From assembly GCF_007655135.1 (NCBI RefSeq), contig NC_045128.1:12850230-12914229 (forward strand): a DNA stretch of 64,000 bases, written 5' to 3'. Of the stretch, positions 38,834 through 51,200 are shown piece by piece. The DNA is from Punica granatum (taxonomy: Eukaryota; Streptophyta; Magnoliopsida; Myrtales; Lythraceae). The stretch's first letter is position 1; each line of letters begins with the position of its first letter. The translations under genes were made by a program, and so were the position numbers. The notes beneath the pieces are model-generated. The model was not told where the DNA came from, searched no databases, and was given only the letters and a program-made list of their open reading frames with translations.

Positions 38834-39273
38834 ATGATGCCAAGAAACCCTGTTTCACTTCCACATTTGCTCTCTCTCATGGCGAATCGTGCCATCCGTC
38901 GACCTGAAGAATTCATGGTAATCCCCCTTTCCCTCCTTGCCTTTTCTCTTTCACACGCACACATGGTTGTCGCAGCTGATGATACCAAGAAACCCTGTTT
39001 TATTTCTCATAGCTAAACGGCCTGCTGGACCATGAAGAGGAGGAGAACGACGCACACAATGAAGAGTTCGACTTTGACGCATTAGTGCGTGGAGCTTTGG
39101 AACGAATTATGAGCTGCGTTGCAAAAACAACATGTATCCTCATCGTCTTCAAAGCCCTTCTGAAGGCCGTGATAGGGCCCGTGTTTCCGGTGGATCTGCT
39201 GTTGGACATCTCCACATGGTTCTTCGCCATCCTCACTCTCTTATCCTTCGTGCTCCTCCGTTTCCTGCCGTGA
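38834..39273 (+). CDS. Small membrane protein of unknown family (copy 1)
   Basis: Two exons, 38834-38917 and 39013-39273 (intron GTAATC...CTCATAG), give 114 codons; an in-frame second ATG at 38879 would give 99. Exon 2 starts LNGLLDHEEEEN, an acidic patch at residues 35-50, followed by two hydrophobic segments at about 68-88 (TTCILIVFKALLKAVIGPVF) and 89-112 (LLLDISTWFFAILTLLSFVL) and a very short tail. This predicts a small integral membrane protein or hairpin. The same exon structure and length are conserved in copy 2 at 42165. It has its own TATA-type promoter 98 bp upstream and a pyrimidine-rich 5' UTR. I do not recognise the family. Confidence 0.65.
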
Positions 39274-39880
39274 TGTGATGAGCGGTCGGTCGAGGGAAAT
39301 TTGAGTTCTGCTATATTGTCTTCTCATCTTTTCCAGTTCGTTTACATCATGTAGCACTGCAGTTACTTTGCAGGGTTGGTGAAACATTTCTGGTAGTTTT
39401 GAACTTTTGAATGACCTGATCACTACCGCACGTTAGGTATTGGTATCATCATATCGTGTGCTCCAGCGGCATTCAAGAATCAAGATCAATGTAGATAATC
39501 GATCTTTCTATCTTTGCGGGTTTCTTTTATCATCTTTTTTTAGGTTCAGTTTCTTTGCGGGTCTGTTGTCGTAGTGCTGCTGCTGCAGTTAGTTGCACAG
39601 TTAGGGAAACATTTCTGGTAGTTTTGTACTTCTGAATGAACTGATCTTATCATGTACTGCTTTGCCGCCATTCAGGAATCAAGATCCACGGAAGCCATTG
39701 ATCTTTCTATCTCTATGGGTCGGTTTTTTCATTATTGTGTTCCTTCTTCCTTCTATTTGCAGTATTTTCTTGAATGTGTTGCCCATATTTAGAATTTAGA
39801 ATTCAGTTCTTTACTTCGAATAGGTCGCGAGTTGTCCTTAGTCTGTTGGCTAATAACCTGAAATTAGGCTGAAACTAGCA
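39274..39880. other. 3' flank of small membrane gene (unit 1)
   Basis: Non-coding, matching 42615-43175. Contains a local repeat: GGAAACATTTCTGGTAGTTTTG...TTTCTATC occurs at about 39380-39520 and again at 39603-39720. No gene. Confidence 0.5.
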
Positions 39881-40029
39881 TTTTTTCAGTTGAACCGATT
39901 AGATGTTAATTCTCACGGTGGTTGCTGCCACTGCGAACTCAATAATGGATCCCCGAAAGGGTTCGAGGGGTCCATCTTGGGAGAGCACCGATCGGGCATC
40001 CCTGCCGGCCGCATCAATCTAAATCCATC

Positions 40030-41155
40030 TTGGAAAAGTGCTTCAAAACTGTAGGGAAAGATGAAAATCTCGAAGTTGTAGTGAGCACAGCCAGGGGTGT
40101 TGTCCTTCTGAAGTCAGTGCTCAAATCACTCACGAAGGAAGAGCAAGCAATCGAGGCTCAGGTGGACGTGTACGTGGATGGCCTCCCCTCAGGTCACTGG
40201 CCCAAGAGAGAGCAGTGAACTTTTTGGCTAGGTAGAAGAAGAGAAGCCGACAGAGAATGAAGAGCCAGAGAGAGGCACATTCAACGTGGAAAGCTCTAAT
40301 GACAGTTTAACAGGGGCTGATCCCGTGGTGCCCGATACTGGCAGATCGGAAGAAGTGATGACTGCTGGCATTTCAGTGACTGAAGAAGCCAAACCTGGGT
40401 CTGAGAAAGACCAATTGAGCACATGATCTCTCACTGCGCGAGTCTCCTGATCTTGAAAATGTTGCTGATCGTGAGTTGACTGAGTTTATCAATTTTGTCA
40501 TAACAGAGGAAGTATGTAAGCCCATGGATGAAACTAGCAACGCAGAGATCGAGATCGGGGATGTCCTGATGGGTTTGCAGAAAAACTTTGCACAAGGCTT
40601 GATGCACCAAGCCACCAAGATCCACTTTGGGGTGTCGCTCATGCTAGTCGAGCTCTTCCTTTTACTATCAACAAATGAGAAGGAAAAACTGTTCCAGCTC
40701 TGAGCATTCAAGTCCTGTCTGAAGAACATTAAGGAGGGGAATAGCGACGCGAAAGTGGTCAAGTGGATCCTCGAGGTGCTGAAGGTGGCAGATGAAGAAC
40801 TGAGGAAGATGAAGACATTCACTCGTCGAGAACAAGCATGTCGATCATCTGAGATTGATGGGGACAGGAAGCTTCCCGAAACCTGTGAGCTAGTGGAAGA
40901 ACTTATTGATCAGTTTATCATCTTGATTGCTGAATCGGACAGTCTTGTGAGTTACATGGGTCATCTGTAATCTCGTCTACTGGAAGACAAGGAAGTTCAA
41001 TCATTTGCGAGTGGTTTTAATAATATGGAGAGGAAAGTGCAGCGCATTGAGTCAAATATGGAACTTCTCAGGAGTAGATACAGCTATCGTGATTTTTCTC
41101 CAATGTTGGTCGGAATTGCTAATGTGTACTGTGTGCTAGGACTCCACAAAAAGTA
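40030..41155 (+). pseudogene. Broken helical-protein gene (unit 2)
   Basis: Segments: KCFKTVGKDENLEVVVSTAR ... LTKEEQAIEAQVDVYVDGL (40033-40218, stop TGA); EEVMTAGISVTEEAKPGSEK (about 40350-40410, stop TGA at about 40423); then one frame with EFINFVITEEVCKPMDE, EIEIGDVLMGLQKNFAQG, LMLVELFLLL (40476-40703, stop TGA), continuing VVKWILEVLKVADEELRK ... EELIDQFIILIAESD to a stop at 40968-40970, and a coiled-coil-like tail (NNMERKVQRIESNMELLRSR) ending near 41155. In-frame stops separate otherwise alignable segments, so it is a pseudogene or needs splicing I cannot resolve. No family recognised. Confidence 0.55.
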
Positions 41156-42027
41156 GAACAGAAAGCTTCCCATTGATAGAGCATCTGTCAAAATGTTTTT
41201 TTAGATGAAGAAACAGATCATGCTATTGGTAACTCTCAACTGGTGGTTTAGCTGACCTTTTTCCTCTACATATGCCTTAAAAGTTTCAATATTCAGTTTC
41301 CTCGATAAATTCGAATAGCTGAGATAGGAGAACAAGCTAATGTGACACATCACTAGAGTAAAACCGAGACCTTGCAAGAAATTGAGTAAACCTGCCCTCC
41401 ATTACATAGTTTGTTGACGTCCAAACCAAATGATATTTGAGTATCTTTACCAGAGAACCCTGAAAAGGATTTTTCACATAAAAGTTCATCAGGTCAAAGG
41501 GATTACTGATTTGCTTTGATTAAAATGAAGGATACCAAACTTGGAAAATGGCAATGAGATCATATAGAGTCCAGAAGGCAATCTCTGTTCGCATAGTTCG
41601 GGCGAATATACTCTATTTGACATCATCAAATTCAGTAGTTTTAACTCGATCTATCAGATTCTTATACCAGAGCATGGAAATCAAATGTCGTTTTTCAAGG
41701 TAAAATTATCATAAGCTGATTAGGGAGAGAGCGAGAGTACTTAAAAGATTCTTGGGTTCTTCCCTTGAGTGAGTCTGGCGGTCTCGACTTCTCATGGAAA
41801 ACTGAAAAGAATTGAAGGAGTCTTGAGGAGATGATGATTCTTGTGCAGTTGCAAAGGACGAGTTGTGGCAAAATCGAGAACGGATCTCCAAGTTGATGAG
41901 TTTCAGAAATAAGTAATAAGAGGACCAAATCCAGATAATCCTTCACACTTCCCTTTTTTTAAAATTAATATTTCCAAAATAATACATCGTTAATGTATAA
42001 CAGAAATAACTGTCTCCATCCTCAACA
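41156..42027. other. Non-coding within unit 2
   Basis: Aligns with 37661-38735 of unit 1, with a deletion around 41575. No gene recognised. Confidence 0.45.
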
Positions 42028-42033
42028 TATAAA
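42028..42033 (+). promoter_or_regulatory. TATA box, promoter cassette copy 4
   Basis: TATAAA in the fourth cassette copy (AATAACTGTCTCCATCC, AACATATAAACCCACAG), 137 bp before ATG 42165. The extra distance compared with copy 3 is due to the CT microsatellite. Confidence 0.7.
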
Positions 42034-42081
42034 CCCACAGTTCCCTCCCCTCCTACTCGAAAGCCAGACTGTCAGTTTTTA

Positions 42082-42083
<2 letters not shown>

Positions 42084-42150
<67 letters not shown>
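42084..42150. repeat. (CT)n microsatellite in 5' UTR
   Basis: About 33 uninterrupted CT dinucleotides between the TATA box and ATG of the second small membrane gene. The paralogue has only a short imperfect CT stretch (38799-38820). A (CA)n run at about 42284-42302 lies in the following intron. Confidence 0.97.
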
Positions 42151-42153
<3 letters not shown>

Positions 42154-42164
42154 CTCTGCAACTG

Positions 42165-42614
42165 ATGATGCCAAGAAACCCCGTTTTGCTTCCACATTTG
42201 CTCTCTCTCATGGCGAATCGTGCCATCCGTCGACCTGAAGAATTCATGGTAATCCCCCTTTCCCTCGTTGCCTTTTCTCTTTCACACACACACACACACA
42301 CACGTGGTTTTCGCAACTGATGATGCCAAGAAACCCTGTTTTATTTCACATAGCTAAACGGCCTGCTGGACCGTGAAGAGGAGGAGAACCACGCACACAA
42401 TGAAGAGTTTGACTTTGACGCATTAGCGCGTGGAGCTTTGGATCGAATTATGAGCTGCATTGCAAAAACAACATGTATCCTCATCGTCTTCAAAGCCCTT
42501 CTGAAGGCCGTGATAGGGCCCGTGTTTCCGGTGGATCTGCTGTTGGACATCTCCACATGGTTCTTCGCCATCCTCACTCTCTTATCCTTCGTGCTCCTCC
42601 ATTTCCTGCTGTGA
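42165..42614 (+). CDS. Small membrane protein of unknown family (copy 2)
   Basis: Paralogue of 38834-39273: exons 42165-42248 and 42354-42614, the same 114-codon length and splice sites. Differences are few (Val for Ala at the ALARGAL position region, Asp for Glu in ALDRIM, Cys-Ile for Cys-Val, final FLL for FLP). The acidic patch and both hydrophobic segments are kept. An intact frame in both copies after duplication argues that the protein is real. Function unknown. Confidence 0.65.
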
Positions 42615-43175
42615 TGTGATGAGCAGTCGGTCGAGGGAGATGCAAGTTCTGCTATATTGTCTCCTCATCTTTTCCAGTTCGTTTACATCCTGTAGCACTG
42701 CAGTTACTTTGCCCGCATGGTGAAACAGTTCTGGTAGTGTTGAACTTCTGAATGACCTTATCACTACAGCACGTTAGGTATCGGTATCATCATATCATGT
42801 GCTCCGGTGGCATTCAAGAATCAAGATCAATGTAGATACTCGATCTTTATATCTTTGCGGGTTTCTTTTATCATCTTATTTTAGGTTCAGTTTCTTTGCG
42901 GGTCTGTTGTCGTAGTGCTGCTGCTGCAGTTAGTTGCACAGTTAGGGAAACATTTCTGGTAGTTTTGTACTTCTGAATGAACTGATCTTATCATGTACTG
43001 CTTTGCCGCCATTCAGGAATCAAGATCCACGGAAGCCATTGATCTTTCTGTCTCTATGGGTCGGTTTTTTCATTATTGTGTTCCTTCTTCCTTCTATTTG
43101 CAGTATTTTCTTGAATAGGTCGCGAGTCGTCCTTAGTCTGTTGGCTAATAACCTGAAATTAGGCTGAAACTAATT
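42615..43175. other. 3' flank of small membrane gene (unit 2)
   Basis: Matches 39274-39880 nearly base for base; no gene. Confidence 0.5.
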
Positions 43176-44930
43176 CATGTTCGGGGCCTTCGATCTTAAC
43201 TGTGTTATTCGAGCTCAAATATCTCAATATCTCCCACTCTTTCACTCCATCTGTTTCGTGTAAGTGCTTCTCTAAAGAAAAATAATAATGCAGGGAAAAT
43301 ATTTTAAGAAGAATAATAGATAGTTTCATGTATTTTGCAGTGAACATATGAGAAATTAAGGTGATCTTGCTCGAAATCGGGGTTATTAGTGGACACGGTT
43401 CAGGATAACAAGTAATTATTAAAATCAAACTGAGTTGTCTATAACGATGGTTAGTCAACTATTGGTAAGTCTTCCCATCAGTAAATAGTATTTTCCCTTC
43501 TAGAAATCTAGCTTGGAATTCCCTCAAACTCAATTTTGTTCATCCTGACTAGGAATAACAGTACCATTGGATGATAATAAATATCACCTTCCACATATTG
43601 AAAGATGAAGATTCTCACATCTACCGAGAAAAAAAAAAGAATAAAATTCTCGTTTAGGTACTACACAAGAGTCTTCTTCTTAATGCTGAAGTGCCTAAAT
43701 ATGCGACCGAGACTCATTGCCACCGGAGCATCTATATACATGTTTCCATTGGCCATTAATTAGAATTAGAACAATTCAAGAACGATGTGTAATAGGAAAT
43801 GATAGGCTGACCTATAAATTACATTGCAATGCGGGATCTTCCCTGCTACTACTAGCGAGGATTGCAGAGTTTGAGATTTGCAATTTCATCGAATTTATTT
43901 ACTAAATGAAAAAAAAAAAAAAAACAAAGAGAGGATATTCTTCATTACGTATACAACCTGGTAAACAAAGGAAGAATAATAAGAAAGGAAAGATGCATAT
44001 AGTCGACCCCTAAGATAGAGTAGTTAGCTCAACTCCTACAAGATACACGATAAATTAGTCGATATCATATTATATATATAGATATAGTGTCAGAATTCGA
44101 GGGGAGAATACCGGTAGGAGACAACAATTAGGGAGAAGAGCATAATCTCTCATTCAATTGTCTGGTATGTGTACAACTATTCTAATGAATAAGAAAGGAA
44201 ATTGCTATCTACTTCTATACTAAGGCTATCCTATGTATGGTACATAGAGATACATGCATAAAATGCAATGACAAGAAATACGAAGAATTCCTTTCCATAA
44301 TATATAGATTATAAAAGAGACTCACTCAGAGACTTAGAAGATTAGGAGAGGAGAAATATAAGAGTGTGGAATTTCTACTTGTGAGGGTCGAACTCAGTAA
44401 ATGGAAGGATTTCAAATTTATACTTTTTTTATGTGCTTATATCACATTTATCTTCTCTTGCAATGATTTTGGTGAATCTGATATAGTCTATCATGTCCTC
44501 ATAATCTTGCTCTTGGTCATTTTACCTTGTACACGTTTTATTTCATCAATGGAAATTCATTGATTGTCGATTGAAAAAAGAAAAGAAAAGAAGGAGAATC
44601 ACACTCAGTAGAGAACACGGTTCAGATCGCACTGAAACAACAATGGAGCTCCATCAATGGAACCGAAGAAACATCAGACAGATGCTCGAGATCCTAGAAC
44701 TGCCACACGAGGCGAAATCAAATAGATTGCTCGATCGAATGAGGAAGACCGCTATGAGGGAATTCGGAATCATTCAGCAGAAACTCACCTCTGTCTCGCC
44801 AACTTGATTCTGAATCGAGAAACTCAGGGTTGAATGAGACCGCAATTATTTGTCTGTGGGCTGAATTGATTGAAAACCCAAAGTTTATGTCAGGCCCATT
44901 AGAAGAAGAAGCCCAATTGAAAGCCCGTTA
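43176..44930. other. Intergenic, no recognised gene
   Basis: AT-rich. Open frames at 43159-43458 (minus) and 44571-44807 (plus, 78 codons, Lys/Arg-rich start) have no recognised domain. A poly-A run lies at 43907-43924 and a short TA run near 44072. I see nothing I can name. Confidence 0.4.
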
Positions 44931-46189
44931 TATATATATATATATATATACATATATACACGAGAGCAAAGTACGATGTTAGCCCGGGCAGATGACTTCA
45001 GAACGCACTATTTCAGAATAAATTTTTTTTAGCTTTTTGAGTTTTTAAAATTCTAAATGATCTTTTTTTATAAAATTAGCAACAAAATATTCCAAAATTA
45101 TTTTCAATTATAATATTCAATTTTAAAAAAATCGAAAATACCTTAAAATCTTTTGGATATTATAGTGATCTCCAATTGAAGGAAATATGATCAAATTATT
45201 TATCTTTTGACAGTATGAAAAGATCTTTGCATATTACAGTGATCTCCTATGGAAGGTAATACAATGATCGTATTTGGAATCATTAAGTATGAATCATACG
45301 TACATGAATATACATTCAAAAAGTTCACGAGCGCATATATATTTATTATTTATTTGACCAAATATATGTTTATTTCGGTTTTAATCTTCATATCCAATAG
45401 ACGTGCATGATTTTTTTATTTATTTGGTTTTCAAAAAGGTAAATCAGATCAAATCTTTTATAGATATGATTTGTTTATCCATATATATTATATTCTGTAT
45501 ATTGACACATTCTAAATGAGAAGCAGCACTCCCAAATTATGACTAGTTTTCGAGTGTGTGCTGAAGCAACCGTAATTGAGGTCATTTTCTACATCTCCTG
45601 CCGAATGTTTTCTTTTGTAAGTTCACCATTTATGTCATTTGTTCTCTGATTTAACGCGGGTTTCATTGTTTGCAGATAACGTCCTTTATGCTATTCTTGA
45701 ATAAGTTCAATATATATTTGAGAAAAAGATTCTGAATGAAAGGGCTAACAAAAGTACCATTGATGTTTCTGACTAATTATTTACAGTAAATTTTTTGAAG
45801 TGGTCATTACCAAGTTCGCGCAATTAACTCAATAGAAAAGGCCAAAAAAAAAAGAGTATTATCAAATCATGATTGCTTTATGATTTGTTTTATAATTTGT
45901 TCTTCATGTAGTACACTAGAATACGGAAGCCAGTCAGCCAAACTGCTGAAAAGTGGATGAGAATTGGAGTGGTGATCTGTTGCCAACCAAACTTTTGGGG
46001 TCTTTGTTGTTTTCCTTCCTAACTCCAAATAAAGAAGTTTTCGCGCAAACAGTATAATATAAAAATATTCTTCGAGGATCTTTATGGGAGCGGTCATTAT
46101 ATGTGCAAAAATCGCGGCAATCAACTTTCACTTATCCAAAAATTCGGTTATGATTTACTTTTTCTTTGCTCAATATGTGGCGTTCCTTT
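44930..46189. other. AT-rich repeat-derived sequence
   Basis: Begins with a (TA)n run (44931-44950). The following stretch (GATGACTTCAGAACGCACTATTTCAGAATAAATTTTTT) resembles 46240-46275 (GATGGCTTGAGAACACTCAATTTCGAAATAAAATTTTC), so both may be left ends of one transposon family. No gene. Confidence 0.35.
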
Positions 46190-47332
46190 GTCTCCCTATA
46201 TAGATATAATATAAAGCGGAACTATAGTAGGTTCGACTAGATGGCTTGAGAACACTCAATTTCGAAATAAAATTTTCTCGATTTGTTAAGAATCTTTTAA
46301 AATATTGATTGATTTATTAAAATTTTGATATATATATATATATAGATATAGATTTGCGAGAGCAAACACTTATTTTTTTTATTTTTTAACTTTCTTTTAA
46401 AAGAATTTTTTATTTTTAAATATTTTATATTTTCTAAAGCAATACAATTTATGGGACCAGTTGTTATTTTCTCAATTTTTTAGCATCTTTTCAAAATGAA
46501 TTTCTTATTTATTTAAAAATTTTAAAATATATATAGATGTACATTTACAGGATACATCGATATCTTTTTATTATTTTAACTTTCTATTAAAAAAAGAAAT
46601 TTTTTTCTTAGTAATTTTCAATGTGTAATTTTTCGATATTTTTTAATTTTTAATTTTTATTTGTGAGACCGATTTTTATTTTTGATATTTTTCAGCATTT
46701 TTTAGAAAACAAATCATTTTTAAAAAAAAATATATATAGTTTGTGGACCATTCATTATTTTCTTCATTTTAACTTTCTTTAAAGTAGTTATATATTTTCC
46801 TTTTAATATATTTATAAATAATTTAATAATTTACTATTTGTTTTTTCTCGATTGTTTTGCATTTTTTCGAAAATGAATTTTTACATTTTTTAATCTTTCA
46901 AAACATGTAGATATAGATTTGTATAATCTACACAAAATATTATAAATGTAGATATTATTCATAACACCTTATAGATATGATGTGATATATATTTTATATG
47001 ATTTCATCAATCCGTGAGCCACATAAACTATTATATATTGGGTAGGATTTTATCTATAAAAATAGATCATATTTGCGTATCCAAATATCTATTATCATAT
47101 TCGCCTTAAAAAAAACATAATTTTCATAAAAATGATCCGTTATCTTATTTATATATAAAAATAGACAACGTTTTCTACCATTTCGCTCATATATATCTAA
47201 TATATAGTTTTAATGATGGTAAATTACAATTTATAAAATTTCAAAACATGAATTTAATATATAATAATACTGAAAAAAATATAAAAATTGAGCACATATG
47301 ATCCCCTTGCAACGCACAAGCTCTACGGCTAG
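46190..47332 (+). mobile_element. Helitron-like non-autonomous element (putative)
   Basis: The right end CCCCTTGCAACGCACAAGC then TCTACGGCTAG followed by T resembles plant Helitron 3' ends (short GC hairpin followed by CTAG/CTRR inserted before T). The left end is placed at TCTCCCTATATAG...AATATAAAGCGG by resemblance to Helitron 5' ends, and is uncertain. The interior is extremely AT-rich with no coding capacity. Confidence 0.35.
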
Positions 47333-48221
47333 TATACATCTATTGCATGGGCGCGCATATTCAACAATGGCGGTGGAGGAGAATTTTATGGAAGCTGAGT
47401 ATGTTGGTGATCGTGAAATTAATATTCCCATGTTATTTGTGATTTTAGGAAGTCAAATAAGCCGGGCATTTCTCCGATATTATTTGATATTATATCTTTT
47501 GAATAATTAAGGAAGGCTAGGGGCTATTTCCTATTTGTGTATTATTTCGATATTGTATTTTATAGGCGAATCAGATTATGAAAGATTTCCTAGGATTTCA
47601 TGTACGCGTCTATATATACTTGTCTTCTAGTTCATTCTAAGGTTTTGCACATTCGTCAATCAAATTCGTATTTTTCATTCTTATAGTTTATCGCACTTTC
47701 ATTTCCTTGCACTTTTATTTATCACCCTTCATTTACTGCACTTTCAATTCCGTATTATCTTTCCTTCAATCGATTCCCGGTGGATTGAGAAAAATCCTTT
47801 CTTGGAGCTCCTGGGCATTCAAGGCCAGGACTTTTATCTTCTTCGGTATCACTTGCGGAGGTTTATCCAAGGAGATCGGGTTCACTTACTTGAAATGAAC
47901 TTTCTCAAGTCGCAACTCAGCCTTCTGAGTTATTTGCTGGCCGAAAATCAATTAAGCAGGCCCGGTAGCTGCTTGATTTTTTCGAACTCGTGTCCATGTG
48001 TGGATTTTGGGCTGACTAGTGACTCGTTAATATTTTTTGGATCCACTTCCTGGCACGCCTGAATTTTCTCATGTGTTACTAATTAGGTGTTGAAGGTTTT
48101 TCACGTGAAAGAAAATAGAATAATTGCTAGATTAAAAGTATTAAACATCTATATTTTCAATAGATTCGTGTAATATCACATGATAATGAGAAAATTATTT
48201 GTGAAATAGTCGAATACTAAA
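47333..48221. other. Unassigned
   Basis: Contains CGCGTCTATATATACTTG near 47606 (TATA-like), followed by TTTCATT/CACTTTCATTT repeats, then an open stretch at 47707-48062 without recognised domains. It may be an old LTR and leader, but I could not find its partner. It borders the Ogre LTR at 48222. Confidence 0.3.
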
Positions 48222-51200
48222 TGTCAGCACCTAATTTCGGTCCATCGGCTCCGAGGGGGGCAAAATTGTCATTTCCCAATTTATCACCTTTTCTTAAAAA
48301 AAAATTTAAAAAAATTATTATTTTTAATTAAATTAAATATGTTTAAAAAAAAAGGAAAAGAAAAGAGTCGGGCAGGGCCGGGCAGTGTTGACCGGCTGCC
48401 CGTGACTGCCGGCCTTCTTTTTAAAAAAAAAAAAAAAATTCGGGCAGGCCGGGCAGGGGCCGGGCAGCGCTCGCCGGCTGCCCGCGATCCCCGCCGGCCC
48501 AGAACGCCCAAATCGCGGGTATTCGCGATTTTCCTCGAAAACCGGCCGAAATCTCAACGGAAAGCGGATGGAATTGCAATTAAATGAACAGAAATACAAT
48601 TCGGCTAGTGGGGGGGAGAGGACCCAGAGGGAAAAAAGGAAAAATTGGCTCTCGTTTGAGAGAATTTGGAGATCGGTGCGATTCGGGACCGTCGCCGGAA
48701 AATCGCGAAAACTCCCTCGATTCCGGCCGTTTCGACCTCGGTGAAGTCCAAACCAGACACCGCGTGGCCCAAGCGGCGCCCAGAGCTATCTCCCGCACCC
48801 TCTCGTGCCGTCGTCGCGGCGTCCAGAGGCGCGAATCGCCGCCCCCAGCCTCGCGCCGCCGCTGCCCCCCGATCCTGGCCACTATTCGGCTAACGGGCGT
48901 CGGCCCATTTCTCTTCCTTTGCAGGCTCGGCCCATTCAGGCCCAAGGCGCTCTTGTCCGGCCCAGCTTCTCTTCCAGGCGGTTTCTCCTTCGGGCGGTCC
49001 GGTCCGATCCGATCCGGCCCGATTCATCCGGCGATTTTTTTCTTTTTTATTTACAGAGAAGCCCCTCAACTTTCCGAACTAGGTAAATTCTCGACTTAGT
49101 GGCATGATTATGGTTCCTTTCCTGATTATTATTGCTTGCTTGATGGATATAATGTGAAATGAGTGTTCTTGGGTCGCGTGGGTGATCGGACTTGTCCCGA
49201 ACTCGATTTTTACGAACTTTCTGTTTTGTCACATTTCAGTCCAGAGGACGTATTTTATTTTTTTTTAAGATCTGCCCCGAATTTCAAAATTATTTTCAAT
49301 CAAGCCCCGGTCATTTTATTATTTTCCAATCAGTCCTTGGATTTTCCAGAAATTTTCCAAGAATCCCAAAGAACTTTTCAAATTGTTTCAGTTTAGTCCC
49401 GGGACCATTTTCACCCTTCTCAGATCTGCCTCGAACTTCAAAAATTCTTGTCAACCAAATCCCAGTCATTTTACTATTTTCCAATCAGTCCTGAAATTCC
49501 CAGAATTTTTCAAGCATCCCTAGGAATTTTTCAAGTTGTTTCAGTTTAGTCCTGGGGCCCCTTTTTTGTTTTCAGATCAGTCCAGATTTTCAAATTCATT
49601 TCAAATAAGTCCTAGGACATTTTCAGTATTTTTTTTCAGTTCCTTTTTTTAATTTTCAGATCAGTCCCCAATTGTTTTAGAATTTTTAAATCAATCCCTG
49701 CTCTTTTAAAATCGTTCAATTTAGTCCCCTGGACATTTTCTAAAATATCCGGCCCTTTTCTATTTGGAATCACCCACCAACAATGCATGTGCCCCATTTA
49801 AATATTTCATTTTTGTAATTATGTGACCATGTCGGAAATTAGAGTTTATCGGGCGGTCAACTAATGGCTATCTCGACTGCTCGAAATCCGTACATTAAAG
49901 CATTCGGCAAATTTCTAATTAACCTAAGATTCTACATACGAGATAATCGGGACGTTAAATTTGGCTAAATTAAATCACTTGACTTCTTTAAATGGATTGC
50001 ACGAATTGATTAATAATTTGTAATCGCGTCGACAGTTCAAGAACTGTTAGTCATGCCCTTTTCGAAATTCACAATTTCAAAAGCACCGAGATACGTACAA
50101 CGTAATCTTGATTTTCACGCACACACATATTTACTGATTTAAGGGTATGATTACCGGTTCTTGTCCTGCCGTGATCCTAGCGTAGGTTTGTGCATAGAAT
50201 TTGTCAAAACATGGGAAAACAAATTAATCACAAACTCGATTTAAATCAAACATGGGCAATAATCGAATAGAGGGTTAGGTTTTGGGTTTTTAGGTGAAAA
50301 ACACTCTTAATTGGTAAAAGGCATATTGTCACGATACAGAATAATCTAAAAATAACCCACTCATTCGAGACTTGACTATGGACATCATGTCTGTCGGGTC
50401 CGTTAAATGATGCCGAATGCTACATACCCTATCCACCCCTTTTTGCTTGTTTTAAGGTAGGATTTGTATGCCAAGATACCTCGGGTAATAATCAGTTAAT
50501 TCACGTAAATTCGGCGATAACAAAACCCCATTGATTATTTATTTGAGCTTGCTTGTTACATCTTTTGCACTTGATTGTTATGCGGATCGAGCCTGATCCC
50601 TTAGGACTCGATTCACACTGGGTCCAACGCCCATAACCGTCGATCACGGGATCCAATACCCCCATACACCGAGTGCGCATTTAATTTAATTTTCGGTCTT
50701 TTCCAAACTATACGGTGAGCATGAGTGAAATCATGGCCGAATGCGAACCGACCGGGATTTAGTCATTGTAGTTTGTCTTTTATTTATTTGAGAGAACAAT
50801 GTAAGGTTTTACATTATACATTTATTCATGTAAAATCCCGGTCGGAGAGTGGACGGTCAGAGTGTTTCTTCGAATTTACGGTGTCAAAACGCATAAGATG
50901 AGCGAAACTTAATAAAGTGGTAATTAAATTAAAATGGCAAGCCTAGACAAGCTAGAGTACCGAAAGGGCGTGTGGGATATAGGCCCACACGTAATAGAAC
51001 CCCCGAATTCGGAATTTTCGGTTCCGTACAGACCATTGCCTTAGCATCTTAGGTGTACCCCGTACCCCTAGACCCGGGTAACTTGCCGGCCCTCGACCTT
51101 CGGGTCGTAAAATGGCAAGTGGCGACTCCTTCTCACGTGCGTCCGTCGCGCGTCCCTGGGAAGGTGGACACTCCCAAGCCGCGTTACATTTAGGCGCGCG

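Larger units (their letters stand above)
35045..39880. repeat. Tandem duplication, unit 1
   Basis: Starts CATTTTTTCAG...GATTAGATGTTAATTCTCA and ends CTGAAATTAGGCTGAAACTA, matching unit 2 at 39881-43175 in the same orientation. Unit 1 also contains 35140-36870, most of which unit 2 lacks. It carries a truncated gene (35506), a longer helical-protein gene (36001), its broken downstream part (to about 37660) and a small membrane-protein gene (38834-39273). Confidence 0.88.
39881..43175. repeat. Tandem duplication, unit 2
   Basis: Starts at CATTTTTTCAGTTGAACCG directly after unit 1 and ends at CTGAAATTAGGCTGAAACTA (about 43150-43175). Relative to unit 1 it lacks most of 35140-36870, including the 35506 fragment and the 36001 exon. 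It carries one broken helical-protein gene and the second small membrane gene. Confidence 0.88.

Noticed and set aside
42053..42316. 87-codon minus-strand frame with Arg-Glu repeats
   Set aside because: Translation of the (CT)n and (CA)n microsatellites antisense to the small membrane gene.
48284..49099. Several GC-rich open frames on both strands
   Set aside because: They lie in the Ogre LTR, overlap each other, and match no domain.
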